Shown here: positions 35,987-44,656 of the stretch, piece after piece
How the letters are laid out: each line of letters starts with the position of its first letter
Numbering within the stretch: position 1 is the first letter of the stretch
Source: Pseudomonas frederiksbergensis
Lineage (GTDB): Bacteria; Pseudomonadota; Gammaproteobacteria; Pseudomonadales; Pseudomonadaceae
Length of the DNA stretch: 64,000 nt
Assembly: GCF_001874645.1 (NCBI RefSeq)
Contig: NZ_CP017886.1
Location: 5,446,501-5,510,500, forward strand
Direction: 5' to 3'
The notes under the pieces: generated by a model
The model's database searches: none
Told to the model about the DNA's origin: nothing
What the model saw: only the letters and a program-made list of their open reading frames with translations
Program-made: the position numbers and the translations under genes

Positions 35987-36763
35987 TTAGCGGTTGATCG
36001 AGTCCAGTCCGGTTGCCGTGACATCCGGTTGGGCGGCCGGGGAGGCGAGGTAGTCGAGCAATGCCTTGGCTTGCGCCGGGTGTTGCGCGCCCACGGGAAT
36101 GCCAGCGGCGAAGCGTGTGACTGACTGCACGGATTCCGGAATCTTGCCGACGAAGGTCACGCCGGGTACCGGGAGCAATTCACTGACCTGCTGGAAACCC
36201 AGTTGGTACTTGCCGCTGGCAACCACAGTGCCCACCGGGATTTTAGGCACCATGGTCGATTTGGCTTTGAGCTGCGGCTCGATGCCCAGGCGCTTGAACA
36301 TCTGGTCCTGGATGTACACGCCGCTGGCGCTGTCGGAATAGGCCACGGATTTGGCATTGAGCAATGTCGCCTTCAGCGCCTCGACCGAGCTGATGTCCGG
36401 CGTCGCCGCACCCTCGCGCACCACCAGACCAATCCTTGAATCGGCCAGTTCAACCCGCGACTCGGGCAAGACCTTGCCTTGCTTGATCAACTCATCCAGG
36501 GCGTAGCCGACCATGATCAGCACATCGGCGCGTTCGCCACGGGCCAGCCGATTGGGGATCGCCTCAGGCGCCTTGCCCATCGACGGGCCGAGCGCCGTAT
36601 CGAGCGTGTTGCCGGTGGCGGCGGCGAATTTCGGGCCGAGCACTTTATAGGCAGCGGTGAAACCGCCGGAGGTCATCACGCGCAGCTCTTCAGCCTGGGC
36701 AACGGTGCTCAGCCCCATGGCGCCGATCAGGGTCAGCGCCACGAGGTTCAGTAATTTTTTCAT
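35987..36763 (-). CDS. Periplasmic substrate-binding protein (ModA-like)
   Basis: 258 aa. Sec signal MKKLLNLVALTLIGAMGLSTVAQA, mature start EELRVMTSGGFTAAYKVLGP. The type II binding-protein pattern with SMGKAPEAIPNRLARGERADVLIM and SDSASGVYIQDQMFKRLGI is that of ModA-like proteins of unknown ligand; many are not molybdate binders. No ABC genes are nearby. It lies 25 bp after an MFS permease gene, an unusual partner. The permease suggests an organic di- or tricarboxylate as ligand (inference). Confidence 0.87.
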   Translation of the reverse strand: MKKLLNLVALTLIGAMGLSTVAQAEELRVMTSGGFTAAYKVLGPKFAAATGNTLDTALGPSMGKAPEAIPNRLARGERADVLIMVGYALDELIKQGKVLPESRVELADSRIGLVVREGAATPDISSVEALKATLLNAKSVAYSDSASGVYIQDQMFKRLGIEPQLKAKSTMVPKIPVGTVVASGKYQLGFQQVSELLPVPGVTFVGKIPESVQSVTRFAAGIPVGAQHPAQAKALLDYLASPAAQPDVTATGLDSINR

Positions 36764-36788
36764 CGACACTTCTCTGTCAGGGAGTGGC

Positions 36789-38093
36789 TTATTGCGCGGC
36801 GGCTTGTAAACGTCCGGTCGAGCGCCGGTACAGGTAAAGCGTTGCGCACAACGCACACAGCGCGGCGAAACTCATCCAGTAACCGGGGGCGGCCTTGTCG
36901 CCGGAGTACTGAATCAAGAAGGTCGAAATCGCCGGGGTGAAACCGCCGAATACTGCGGTCGCCAGGCTGTAGGCCAGGGAGAAACCGGCCACGCGGACTT
37001 CCACCGGCATGATTTCAGTCAGCGCTGCAACCATTGCGCCGTTGTACAAACCGTAGATGAACGACAACCACAGCAGCACCAGCAGCATGTTGATGAAGCT
37101 CGGCGCCTGGACCAGATATGACAACGCTGGATAGGCCGTGGCCAGGGTCAACAGGGTCATGGCCAGCAACACCGGGCGTCGGCCGATGCGGTCCGAGAGT
37201 GCGCCACCCAGCGGCAGCCAGCAGAAGTTCGACACACCGACCAGCAAGGTCACCAGCAACGCATCGGCGGTGCTCAGGTGCAGCACGGTTTTGCCGAAGG
37301 TCGGCGCGTAAACGGTGATCAGGTAAAACGCGGTGGTGGTCAGCGCGACCATCAGCATTCCGGCGATTACGATCTGCCAGTTCTGCAACAAGGTGCCGAA
37401 CACCTGACGCATGCTTGGGCGGTGACGGCGGGCAGTGAACTCTGCGGTTTCTTCAAGGTTGCGACGTAGCAGGAAGATGAACGGCACGATCATGCAACCG
37501 ACGAAAAACGGAATGCGCCAGCCCCAGTCGGCAATCACCGCCGCCGGCATCCACTGATTCAGCGCATAACCCAGCGCGGCGGCAATGACGATTGCCACTT
37601 GCTGACTGGCCGACTGCCAACTGGTGAAGAAGCCCTTGCGGCCCGGTGTGGCGATTTCCGCCAGGTACACCGACACGCCGCCCAGTTCCGCGCCTGCGGA
37701 AAAGCCTTGAAGCAGACGGCCGATCAACACCAGCGCCGGGGCAAACAGGCCGATCGTCTCGTAGCCGGGCACCAGCACAATCAGGATTGTGCCGCTGGCC
37801 ATGATCGACAGGGTGACGATCAAGCCTTTGCGGCGGCCGACGTCATCGATGTAGGCACCGAGAATCACCGCACCCAACGGGCGCATCAGAAAGCCTGCGC
37901 CAAACACCGCGAAGGTCATCATCAGCGAGGCGAATTCGCTGCTGGCAGGGAAGAACGCCGCCGCAATATAGGTGGCGTAGAAACCGAAGAGGAAGAAGTC
38001 GAACTGTTCCAGGAAGTTGCCCGAGGTGACCCGGAAAATCGCACTGGCCTTGCGGCGAGCGGATGCCGCTGGCGGATGGGTTGTAGCCTGCAT
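36789..38093 (-). CDS. MFS citrate/tricarballylate:H+ symporter-like permease
   Basis: 434 aa, MHS branch: [25 protein letters not shown] (TM1), [22 protein letters not shown] (loop 2-3), [41 protein letters not shown] (~122-163). This is the pattern of CitA/TcuC-type proton symporters for citrate and tricarballylate. GGGAG lies 7 nt before the ATG. First gene of a two-gene unit with the ModA-like binding protein. Confidence 0.87.
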   Translation of the reverse strand: MQATTHPPAASARRKASAIFRVTSGNFLEQFDFFLFGFYATYIAAAFFPASSEFASLMMTFAVFGAGFLMRPLGAVILGAYIDDVGRRKGLIVTLSIMASGTILIVLVPGYETIGLFAPALVLIGRLLQGFSAGAELGGVSVYLAEIATPGRKGFFTSWQSASQQVAIVIAAALGYALNQWMPAAVIADWGWRIPFFVGCMIVPFIFLLRRNLEETAEFTARRHRPSMRQVFGTLLQNWQIVIAGMLMVALTTTAFYLITVYAPTFGKTVLHLSTADALLVTLLVGVSNFCWLPLGGALSDRIGRRPVLLAMTLLTLATAYPALSYLVQAPSFINMLLVLLWLSFIYGLYNGAMVAALTEIMPVEVRVAGFSLAYSLATAVFGGFTPAISTFLIQYSGDKAAPGYWMSFAALCALCATLYLYRRSTGRLQAAAQ

Positions 38094-38335
38094 GTTTTTT
38101 CTCCCGCGCTTTTTATGACATGCGCAACGTGGCGCATGGATCTTATTAGGGCGGGATACTGGGGCAGGTCGATCAATATGATAAGTGCATATTTAGCATC
38201 TATTGATGCGTGCGGATTATCACTGCACCAAGGTCAATCGCAGAATTATCGCTACAGTGAGGTGTGAGCGTTTCGAATGACTGAACGCAATCGCGGTCCC
38301 GGAACGGGTGCCATGAATTCACTGGAGGTACACCG

Positions 38336-38644
38336 ATGCTGCATCAAAAAAAACTGGCTGCCATGGCAGTGCTTGCGAGTCTTGCCGTTGTCTGCCCGAT
38401 GGTCCTGGCCGCCGACCCTCTGCAAACCATCGTCCAGGCTGCGCCAATCAACGCCCGTAACCTGCAAGTCGGCGACCCTGCGCCGGACGTCTACAAACGT
38501 AGCGACAAGGCCCTGGCCGACTGGAAGAACCGCGGTTTGAAAACCCCGCAAAGCCAGAGCCAGTGGGTGCAGGTCAACGACAAGTACATGCTGGTGCATA
38601 CTGGCAACGGGCAGATTTTGGCGATTATGCCGATCGAGCGTTGA
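38336..38644 (+). CDS. RcnB-family periplasmic protein
   Basis: 102 aa with a Sec signal (MLHQKKLAAMAVLASLAVVCPMVLA, then ADPLQ). The C-terminal half (PDVYKRSDKALADWKNRGLKTPQSQSQWVQVNDKYMLVHTGNGQILAIMP) matches the RcnB domain, which in E. coli influences nickel/cobalt efflux; most homologues have unknown roles. GGAGG is 7 nt before the ATG. It is 2 kb from dmeRF but not adjacent to it. Confidence 0.82.
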   Translation: MLHQKKLAAMAVLASLAVVCPMVLAADPLQTIVQAAPINARNLQVGDPAPDVYKRSDKALADWKNRGLKTPQSQSQWVQVNDKYMLVHTGNGQILAIMPIER

Positions 38645-38744
38645 GCCGCTGACTGCACCAGGGGCTCCAACAGGATTGCCCTGCAAGGCGAAATCTGAGA
38701 AAACGCGGTCCGTGTTTAGGGTCATCGCTAACGAGAGAGCAGTC

Positions 38745-39083
38745 ATGAACGAAGAATTGCAGGTCATCGACCTTGAATTGGGTGACGGCAAAGCCGCCGT
38801 TAAAGGCGCCTTGATTACCACTCAGTACCGCGGCTTTCTGGAGGACGGCACACCGTTCGATTCTTCCTGGGATCGCGGCAAACCCTTTCAATGCGTGATC
38901 GGCACTGGCCGAGTGATCAAAGGTTGGGATCAGGGTCTGATGGGCATGAGGGTCGGCGGCAAGCGCAAGTTGCTGGTGCCGGCGCATCTGGCCTATGGCG
39001 AGCGCTCGATGGGCGCCATCACGCCCAATTCCAACCTGATTTTCGAGATTGAATTGCTTGAAGTGCTGACGCGCGACGACTGA
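38745..39083 (+). CDS. FKBP-type peptidyl-prolyl cis-trans isomerase
   Basis: 112 aa, cytosolic single FKBP domain: ALITTQYRGFLEDGTPFDSSWDRGKPFQCVIGTGRVIKGWDQGLMGMRVGGKRKLLVPAHLAYGERSMGAITPNSNLIFEIELLEV. The hydrophobic pocket residues (Y, F, D in FDSSW, V-I in RVIKGW, Y in AYGER) are in place. It catalyses proline isomerisation. Start at MNEELQVID; the frame upstream has no ribosome site. A 6-bp CGCCTC/GAGGCG hairpin follows the stop. Confidence 0.93.
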   Translation: MNEELQVIDLELGDGKAAVKGALITTQYRGFLEDGTPFDSSWDRGKPFQCVIGTGRVIKGWDQGLMGMRVGGKRKLLVPAHLAYGERSMGAITPNSNLIFEIELLEVLTRDD

Positions 39084-39133
39084 CTGCTGTTACGCCTCGA
39101 CCGTTGTAAGAGGCGGGGGTACGGCGAGGCACG

Positions 39134-40438
39134 TCAGTGCGCAAACGCTTCAGGGTATTTGTCCAGGTAAGCATCATTGAGCTGCGTATCCTGGGAACGC
39201 ATGAAAGTTTTGAAATCGGGTACCAGAAAGACCAGCAGAGACAACAGCAGCACCATGACGCCCAGCAGCGTGATTGTCAGTGCGACCCCCAGAAAGGCGA
39301 TCAGGGTGTTCATCGCGAAACTGCCCAAGGGGCTGGCAGCCGCAGACAGAAATGAAACCGTGGCAAAAATCCGGTTGCGATGGAGCTTGGGCGTCGCCAG
39401 CAACCTCACGGCGGAGGTGGGGATGTTGATCAACATCAGGCCGACGCCGCCGCAGAAAAAGGCCGCGGGTACGATGAACGACGATGAAACGGTGCCGACT
39501 ACCACCAAGTTGCACCCCAGTAATGCAAAACCTGCGGACACACACATGTCACGGGGGATCCGCTCGGTTAACCAGCCGATGATTTTGTAACTACCCGCCA
39601 GAATGCCCAGCCCGAAGCACGAGTCCAGAAGCCCGATGTAAGTGACCGGGTACTGGATGACGTCCTTTACGTACAGTGGGATCAGGATGGTGAAGAACGG
39701 AAACAGGGCAAAGTTGATCAGCATTGCGATGATGGCCAGGTAAAACTCGACTTTCACTCCGTAAACCACTTTGAAGCCGGAATAGATCATGCTGAAGCCG
39801 CTGGCACCTGAAGTTTTTCCGCCTTGGCCAGTGGCGCCAATGTGGTTCGGGATGGTCGCGATCAACGCCCCGGCGATGAGAATCGCAAAAAAATCGGCGG
39901 CAAAGGCGAACGTGATACCGAACCCGTAAATCAACCCGCTGGCCAGTACCGGCCCCAGCAGAATGGAAAAGGACGACATCACGCTTTTGGTCCGAAAGGC
40001 CAGGGAGACTTTATCGTCGTCGGCAAACAAAGGAATGATCGACGCCTGGAGAGGGTCGCGCACGCCGACGATCGCACTGCTGATCATCATTAGCGCGCCC
40101 ACCGTCCAAGGGTTGAACAAGCCTGTGGCGGACAGCACTACCATCAACAGCGCTGTCAGCAGACTGATCCATGAGGCCAGCTTGATGATCAGGATTTTGT
40201 TGTACTTGTCCCCCAACCACCCCAGCAGGGGTTTGGCTAACACCTCAGCCGCGATGGAACAGGCAATCATGTTGGCGAAATAGAGCGCAGAGCCTGTTTC
40301 CTGCAAGGCCCACCAGGCCACCGCCAGTTGATTGCACCGTCCCCCCATAACCATCAGTAAAAAGCTGAATTGCACTTTCAGCAGACGCCGGTCGATGCCG
40401 GGAAAGCCCCACGTAATGCCTGAAAAACTTGCACTCAT
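39134..40438 (-). CDS. MFS transporter, putative exporter (MFS_3 type)
   Basis: 434 aa, about 12 spans. Features: RCNQLAVAWWALQETGSALYFANMIACSIAAEVLAKPLLGWLGDKYNKILII (~36-86) and SSAIVGVRDPLQASIIPLFADDD; this architecture is like EntS/MFS_3 siderophore or drug exporters. ATG 40438 is preferred: AAGGA stands 6 nt before it but directly against the earlier ATG at 40444. No siderophore genes are near. It is divergent from dmeR across 291 bp. Confidence 0.82.
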   Translation of the reverse strand: MSASFSGITWGFPGIDRRLLKVQFSFLLMVMGGRCNQLAVAWWALQETGSALYFANMIACSIAAEVLAKPLLGWLGDKYNKILIIKLASWISLLTALLMVVLSATGLFNPWTVGALMMISSAIVGVRDPLQASIIPLFADDDKVSLAFRTKSVMSSFSILLGPVLASGLIYGFGITFAFAADFFAILIAGALIATIPNHIGATGQGGKTSGASGFSMIYSGFKVVYGVKVEFYLAIIAMLINFALFPFFTILIPLYVKDVIQYPVTYIGLLDSCFGLGILAGSYKIIGWLTERIPRDMCVSAGFALLGCNLVVVGTVSSSFIVPAAFFCGGVGLMLINIPTSAVRLLATPKLHRNRIFATVSFLSAAASPLGSFAMNTLIAFLGVALTITLLGVMVLLLSLLVFLVPDFKTFMRSQDTQLNDAYLDKYPEAFAH

Positions 40439-40569
40439 TGACATTCCTTTGATCCGGATAGGGCGCTTTCGTTTTGGCCTTAGCCAACTCGGCTGGATTG
40501 GCCTGGCTGACGATGTTGACCATCACACCATATCAGCTGGCCGGGCAGCACCTTCGTGCCGAATACGCC

Positions 40570-40601
40570 GCTGCCAACGCTGCCAACGCTGCCAACGCTG
40601 C
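40570..40601. repeat. 9-bp tandem repeat, 3.5 copies
   Basis: GCTGCCAAC repeated at 40570, 40579 and 40588, then GCTGC. It lies in the spacer between the MFS gene and dmeR. No role visible. Confidence 0.9.
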
Positions 40602-40713
40602 AGGCGCTGATCGCCGGTTATCAGCGCCGTTTCGCGATGTGTCCCATGACCATTGGGTGAAGGCAGGGTTGCCAATGTTGACGTAATCGGCGACTATCCC
40701 TCCTGTAGATAGG

Positions 40714-40726
40714 TATAGGGGGTATG
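40714..40726 (+). promoter_or_regulatory. Candidate DmeR operator overlapping the ribosome site
   Basis: TATAGGGGGTATG: a G-tract flanked by TAT-type arms, the layout of RcnR/FrmR-class operators. The same AGGGGG is the ribosome site of dmeR (7 nt before ATG 40730). Confidence 0.55.
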
Positions 40727-40729
40727 GGT

Positions 40730-41005
40730 ATGTCGCACATTCACGAGCACAAAGACGATTTGCTGAAGCGGGTTCGTCGTATCGCCGGTCAGGTTCAAGC
40801 CGTCGAGCGGGCATTGGAGTCGGAGGCCGACTGCGCGAAAACCCTGCACTTGGTCGCGGCGATTCGTGGCGCGGTCAATGGTCTGATGGATCAGTTCATC
40901 GAAGCCCACGCCCGCGAACACGTGGCCAGCCCCGAACTCAGCGATCAAGAACGCGCCGAAGGTCTTGAAGAGTTGCTGCAAGCCATTCGTCGTTATTCAA
41001 ATTGA
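40730..41005 (+). CDS. dmeR: Ni/Co-responsive repressor, RcnR/CsoR family
   Basis: 91 aa, all-helical. Starting at MSHIHEHKDD the metal fingerprint of RcnR-type proteins falls exactly in register: His3, Cys35, His60, His64. This supports ATG 40730 over 40724. The core is RVRRIAGQVQAVERAL...AAIRGAVNGLMDQFIEAHAREHV. Such proteins bind DNA when metal-free and release it on Ni(II) or Co(II). It is followed by the efflux gene dmeF, the same pairing as dmeRF of rhizobia. Confidence 0.92.
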   Translation: MSHIHEHKDDLLKRVRRIAGQVQAVERALESEADCAKTLHLVAAIRGAVNGLMDQFIEAHAREHVASPELSDQERAEGLEELLQAIRRYSN

Positions 41006-41010
41006 AGGTC

Positions 41011-41958
41011 ATGCAACCCATGAACAGTTCACCTCAGGTTTCACGTTTTTCCCACGATCATATGTTTCTGGGCGCCACCCACGATGACAATGCCAGACGC
41101 ACGCTGTGGGTCGTTGCGCTGACGTTCGTCATGATGGTTGGCGAGATTGCCGCGGGTTACATCACCGGTTCCATGGCGCTATTGGCGGATGGTTTTCATA
41201 TGGCAACCCACGTCGGTGCGCTCGGCATTACCGCGATCGCTTACGGGTTTGCCAGACGCAACGCCGGTAATGCGCGCTACAGTTTTGGTACGGGTAAGGT
41301 GGGGGATCTGGCGGGCTTCGCCTCGGCGATGGTGCTGGGGCTGGTCTCGATCGCCATTGGCGCAGAGTCCATCATGCGGCTGTTTCAACCGACTACCGTG
41401 GCCTTCACCGAAGCGACGCTGATTGCCGTGGTGGGCCTGGCCGTAAACATCGTCAGCGCGCTTTTACTGGCCGGTAACTCTGCGCATCATGACCACGGTC
41501 ACGGTCACGGTCACGGTCACGGTCACGGTCATGAGCATCATCACGACAACAATCTGCGTTCGGCCTATGTCCATGTACTGGCCGATGCAATGACCTCCGT
41601 GCTGGCTATCGCTGCGTTGTTGGCCGGTCGCTATCTGGGTTGGGTCTGGCTGGACCCGGTGATGGGTATCGTCGGCGCAATCGTGATCGCCAATTGGGCC
41701 TATGGCTTGATGCGAAACAGCGCTGCGGTGCTGCTGGATACAACCGATGAGCACGTTGCCGCCGAGGTTCGTGAACTGCTTGAGTCGACAGGCGATGTCA
41801 GTATCACCGACTTGCATGTCTGGCGCGTAGGCCCACAGGCCCGTGCAGCGATTGTCAGCGTCGTGACCTCGGCCGCCGTCACGGCCGATGCCATCCGCGA
41901 ACGACTGGCCCCGGTCCATGAGCTGTCACACTTGACGGTTGAGTATCGCAACGCTTGA
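41011..41958 (+). CDS. dmeF: Cation diffusion facilitator, Ni/Co efflux
   Basis: 315 aa. It begins near MNSSPQVSRFSHDHMFLGATHDDNARRT, then six spans: VMMVGEIAAGYITGSMALLADGFHMATHVGALGITAIAYGFARR holds the HxxxD-type metal site of TM2, and VLADAMTSVLAIAALLAG that of TM5. A His/Gly loop (~160-175) is coded by tandem GGTCAC units. The cytosolic C-terminal domain ends with DVSITDLHVWRVGP. It exports Ni/Co with proton exchange. ATG 41020 is an alternative start; GAAGG fits neither perfectly. Co-transcribed with dmeR. Confidence 0.93.
   Translation: MQPMNSSPQVSRFSHDHMFLGATHDDNARRTLWVVALTFVMMVGEIAAGYITGSMALLADGFHMATHVGALGITAIAYGFARRNAGNARYSFGTGKVGDLAGFASAMVLGLVSIAIGAESIMRLFQPTTVAFTEATLIAVVGLAVNIVSALLLAGNSAHHDHGHGHGHGHGHGHEHHHDNNLRSAYVHVLADAMTSVLAIAALLAGRYLGWVWLDPVMGIVGAIVIANWAYGLMRNSAAVLLDTTDEHVAAEVRELLESTGDVSITDLHVWRVGPQARAAIVSVVTSAAVTADAIRERLAPVHELSHLTVEYRNA
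41497..41532 (+). repeat. GGTCAC hexamer repeat in dmeF
   Basis: Five exact GGTCAC units then GGTCAT, coding for alternating Gly-His in the metal-binding loop. In frame, so unit gain or loss changes loop length without breaking the gene. Confidence 0.95.
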
Positions 41959-41972
41959 GCGATCGCTGGCGA

Positions 41973-43106
41973 TCATGGCTGAGCCCCTGTCAGTTCTCTA
42001 AACACCGGAATGCGCCCGTTCAGGGACGGGCGGTAATCCCAGGCAAGCTGATCCAGCGCGCCGTTGTGCGTCAGGATTTCACTGAGTGTGGCGCTGGCGA
42101 TGCTCATGGCCAGTGTCTGGCCGGGGCATTGATGGCGATCGGCGCCGAAGGTGAAGCTGCGGCGGGCCGGGCGGTCGAGGATGAAGGCGTCTGGGTTGTC
42201 GTTGAGCTGTGGGTCGCGGTTGGCCGAGGCCAACAGTACCAGAATGACATCGCCGGGCTTGAGGCTGACACCGGCGATTTCACAGGGTGCGCTGACGAAG
42301 CGGCGGGTGTTTTGAACCGAAGGGTCATGGCGCTGGACTTCCGCCAGCAGGTCGCCGACTCGCGTCAGGTCGCGCCGCATTTCACTCTTGAGCTGCGGGT
42401 TGCGGATCAATGCCAGCACGGCGTTGCCGATTAACCCGGCGGTGGCCTCATAGGTCTGGGAAAGCAGGCCAATCAGGTTGGCGAGCAGGGTGTCAGGGGC
42501 TGACAGGCGTTGGCGAATCCCTTCAAGTAACGGGCTTTGGTGATCCTGCGCGCTGAGGCGTTCCACGAAGTAACCGTTCAAGTGTTCCGCCGCTGCATGG
42601 GCCGCGTCCAGTTGGGCCGGGCTGCTCAGGGGCGACAGGCACCCGACGAAATCAGCCGTCAGTTCGCTGAGGGTTCGACCTTCTGCCGGAGTGAAGCCGA
42701 GCAGCGAAGCGACCACGCAAACCGGGCCCATGAACATTGCCTTGTGCAGCCCGTCGGCGGATGGGCTGATCAACCGGGCGCGGACCAGCGCGCTGACTGC
42801 CTTGGTGTTGAGCATTTCCAGCCCCGGTTGTATGGCTGACCTCGGGCAGCGCTGGCGCTCGCCGTCGTTCATTCGCATCAACTGGCCAAACACCTTGCCG
42901 GCTGCGCCGTGTGCAATGGCCTTGGGCACCGGTTCGTGGGCCGGCCGGACTTTGCAGTCGGGATGAGCGAGGACGGCGGCGACCGCAGCGGCGCTGCTGG
43001 CCACCCACAGGCTCAGACCTTGATGAAACGAAAGGCCAGCGACAGCCCGCAGGCTGGCGTAGTAAGGGTAGGGGTCGATATGGGTCGCGGCGATGATCGG
43101 GTCCAT
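41973..43106 (-). CDS. Cytochrome P450
   Basis: 377 aa, soluble bacterial class. Haem-ligand Cys327 in FTFGADRHQCPGQTLA; ExxR as EVQR in the K helix; oxygen-binding I helix reads LLSQTYEATAGLIG, where Thr of YEAT takes the role of the usual GHETT but the Gly is missing. ATG 43106 follows AAGG by 9 nt. Electron partners are not encoded nearby. It is divergent from an ArsR-type regulator 81 bp away, which likely controls it. Substrate unknown. Confidence 0.9.
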   Translation of the reverse strand: MDPIIAATHIDPYPYYASLRAVAGLSFHQGLSLWVASSAAAVAAVLAHPDCKVRPAHEPVPKAIAHGAAGKVFGQLMRMNDGERQRCPRSAIQPGLEMLNTKAVSALVRARLISPSADGLHKAMFMGPVCVVASLLGFTPAEGRTLSELTADFVGCLSPLSSPAQLDAAHAAAEHLNGYFVERLSAQDHQSPLLEGIRQRLSAPDTLLANLIGLLSQTYEATAGLIGNAVLALIRNPQLKSEMRRDLTRVGDLLAEVQRHDPSVQNTRRFVSAPCEIAGVSLKPGDVILVLLASANRDPQLNDNPDAFILDRPARRSFTFGADRHQCPGQTLAMSIASATLSEILTHNGALDQLAWDYRPSLNGRIPVFRELTGAQP

Positions 43107-43160
43107 GAGGCGCTGCCTTATTCGTCGGTGGAAAGTGTTGCTACTATCTCCAGTTCGACA

Positions 43161-43176
43161 GGGCGACGATTCGCCC
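43161..43176. promoter_or_regulatory. Inverted repeat in the P450/ArsR promoter
   Basis: GGGCGA, four bases, TCGCCC: a 6-bp dyad 12 bp before the regulator's start. Possible autoregulatory operator. Confidence 0.35.
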
Positions 43177-43187
43177 GGGAGCGAAAT

Positions 43188-43958
43188 ATGAATGTTGAAC
43201 AACACGACATCGGCGTCTCGCACGTGGCGGCGGCGATTGCCGAGCCGGCCCGGACGAAAATCCTCTGCTCGCTGATGGACGGCCACGCGCGCACCAGCAC
43301 CGAGCTGGCAGTGATCGCCGACGTCAGCGCCTCTACGGCCAGCGCCCATCTGGCGAAACTCAAGGACCTCGCGTTGGTGCGCCTGCACGTCCAGGGCCGT
43401 CATCGTTACTACAGCCTCGCGGACCAGCGGGTCGCCCAGGCGCTGGAAGCGCTGATGGTGATCGGCCAGAACGCTGCGCCGACGTTCAGCCCGCGCACAC
43501 CCGATCGCCTGCAATTCGCCCGCACCTGCTACGACCACATGGCCGGTACGCTGGCGGTGCTGCTGCATGACCGAATGCTGGAGGCGGGTTGGTTGGTGAT
43601 GTCGGAGCAGGGCGATCAGCAGTACGTGTTGAGCGAAACCGGAGAGCGCTTTTTCGGAGGGTTGGGCATCGAAGTGAAATCCTTGAGCAGTCTGCGCCGA
43701 CGCTTTGCCTGTTCCTGCCTCGACTGGAGCATGCGTCGTCCGCATCTCGGCGGCTCATTGGGCGCGGCGTTGCTGCAAACGGCGATCAAGCGCACATGGC
43801 TGACGCAGGATCTGGACAGCCGGGCGCTGGCATTGACGGTAACCGGGCGCAAGGAACTCAGCAGCCGATTTGCGCTTGAGTTGCCGGTTCAGGTCATGAC
43901 AGTCCAACCCGGTTCTATCGAGAAAAGGCGCCGGGCGATCGCCAGCCCTTCGCTTTAA
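43188..43958 (+). CDS. ArsR-family winged-helix regulator with C-terminal domain
   Basis: 256 aa. Residues ~10-95 are an ArsR-type winged helix (IAEPARTKILCSLMDGHARTSTELAVIADVSASTASAHLAKLKDLALVRLHVQGRHRYYSLAD). A further 150 residues follow (FARTCYDHMAGTLAVLLHDRMLEAGWL, RRRFACSCLDWSMRRPHLGGSLGAALLQTAI), a C-terminal extension seen in a group of ArsR regulators of unknown ligand; Cys pair ACSC may be a sensor site. GGGAG precedes the ATG. Stop overlaps by 4 bp the stop of the convergent LysE gene. Confidence 0.87.
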   Translation: MNVEQHDIGVSHVAAAIAEPARTKILCSLMDGHARTSTELAVIADVSASTASAHLAKLKDLALVRLHVQGRHRYYSLADQRVAQALEALMVIGQNAAPTFSPRTPDRLQFARTCYDHMAGTLAVLLHDRMLEAGWLVMSEQGDQQYVLSETGERFFGGLGIEVKSLSSLRRRFACSCLDWSMRRPHLGGSLGAALLQTAIKRTWLTQDLDSRALALTVTGRKELSSRFALELPVQVMTVQPGSIEKRRRAIASPSL

Positions 43959-44563
43959 CGGCTGGCCGAGGCCATGAGCAGGCCGAAACCGGTGAAGGTC
44001 ACGCCCGAGATTTTCGCGGCCAGCCAGGCACCCTTCGGACTCGACAACCAGCCTTTGGCGGCATTGGCGAGCAAGGCATAGCTGCTATGCACCACGATCA
44101 CCACCACGCCGTAGGAGCTGACCAGTTTGAAGAATTGGCTGTAGAAGTGCGCCGAGGGGTCGATGAACTGTGGAAATACCGCCAGAAAGAAGAACACCGC
44201 CTTGGGGTTCAAAAACTGGATCGAAGCCGCTTCGATGAAACGATAGCCAGGGCTGGTGGGGCGTGTTTCAAGCAACGTACTGAAACGATCCGAATGCCAG
44301 CTTTTGTAGCCCAGGTACAACAAGTAGGCGGCCCCGGCGTATTTCAACGCGGTAAAGGCGTTTGCCGAAGTGGCTAGAATCAGGCCAACGCTGGTGGCGC
44401 TGATGGCGGCGACGACAAACGCCCCTGATGCGATCCCCAGAATCCCTGGCAGTGCGCCCGTCCAGCCATGGCGCAGCGCGTTGGTCAGCGTCAGCAGCAC
44501 ACCCGGTCCGGGGCTGAGAATGGTCAAGGTGGCAAACAGTAAAAATAATCCGTAGCTATTCAT
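43955..44563 (-). CDS. LysE/RhtB-family amino-acid exporter
   Basis: 202 aa, six spans. Signature LSPGPGVLLTLTNALRHGWTGALPGILGIASGAFVVAAISATSVGL (~16-61) and KYAGAAYLLYLGYKSWHS (~76-93) and QFLNPKAVFFFLAVFPQFID (~115-134) are typical. GGAG lies 6 nt before ATG 44563. It is divergent from a GcvA-like LysR regulator 93 bp away, which likely controls it. The exported amino acid is not evident. Confidence 0.92.
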   Translation of the reverse strand: MNSYGLFLLFATLTILSPGPGVLLTLTNALRHGWTGALPGILGIASGAFVVAAISATSVGLILATSANAFTALKYAGAAYLLYLGYKSWHSDRFSTLLETRPTSPGYRFIEAASIQFLNPKAVFFFLAVFPQFIDPSAHFYSQFFKLVSSYGVVVIVVHSSYALLANAAKGWLSSPKGAWLAAKISGVTFTGFGLLMASASR

Positions 44564-44656
44564 CTCGCACTCCATCAGGTGATGCCGCAGATTGGCGTGA
44601 CGAGGAGGGCGTGACAAACGCTTTAATTGCAGCGCATATGTGACTAAATTAGACGC

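Noticed and set aside
41497..41532. Short tandem repeats considered as a CRISPR array
   Set aside because: Contiguous hexamers with no spacers, inside the coding frame of dmeF.
42909..43187. Upstream extension of the ArsR-type regulator
   Set aside because: It runs antisense through the 5' part of the P450 gene; ATG 43188 has a ribosome site and begins the winged-helix domain.
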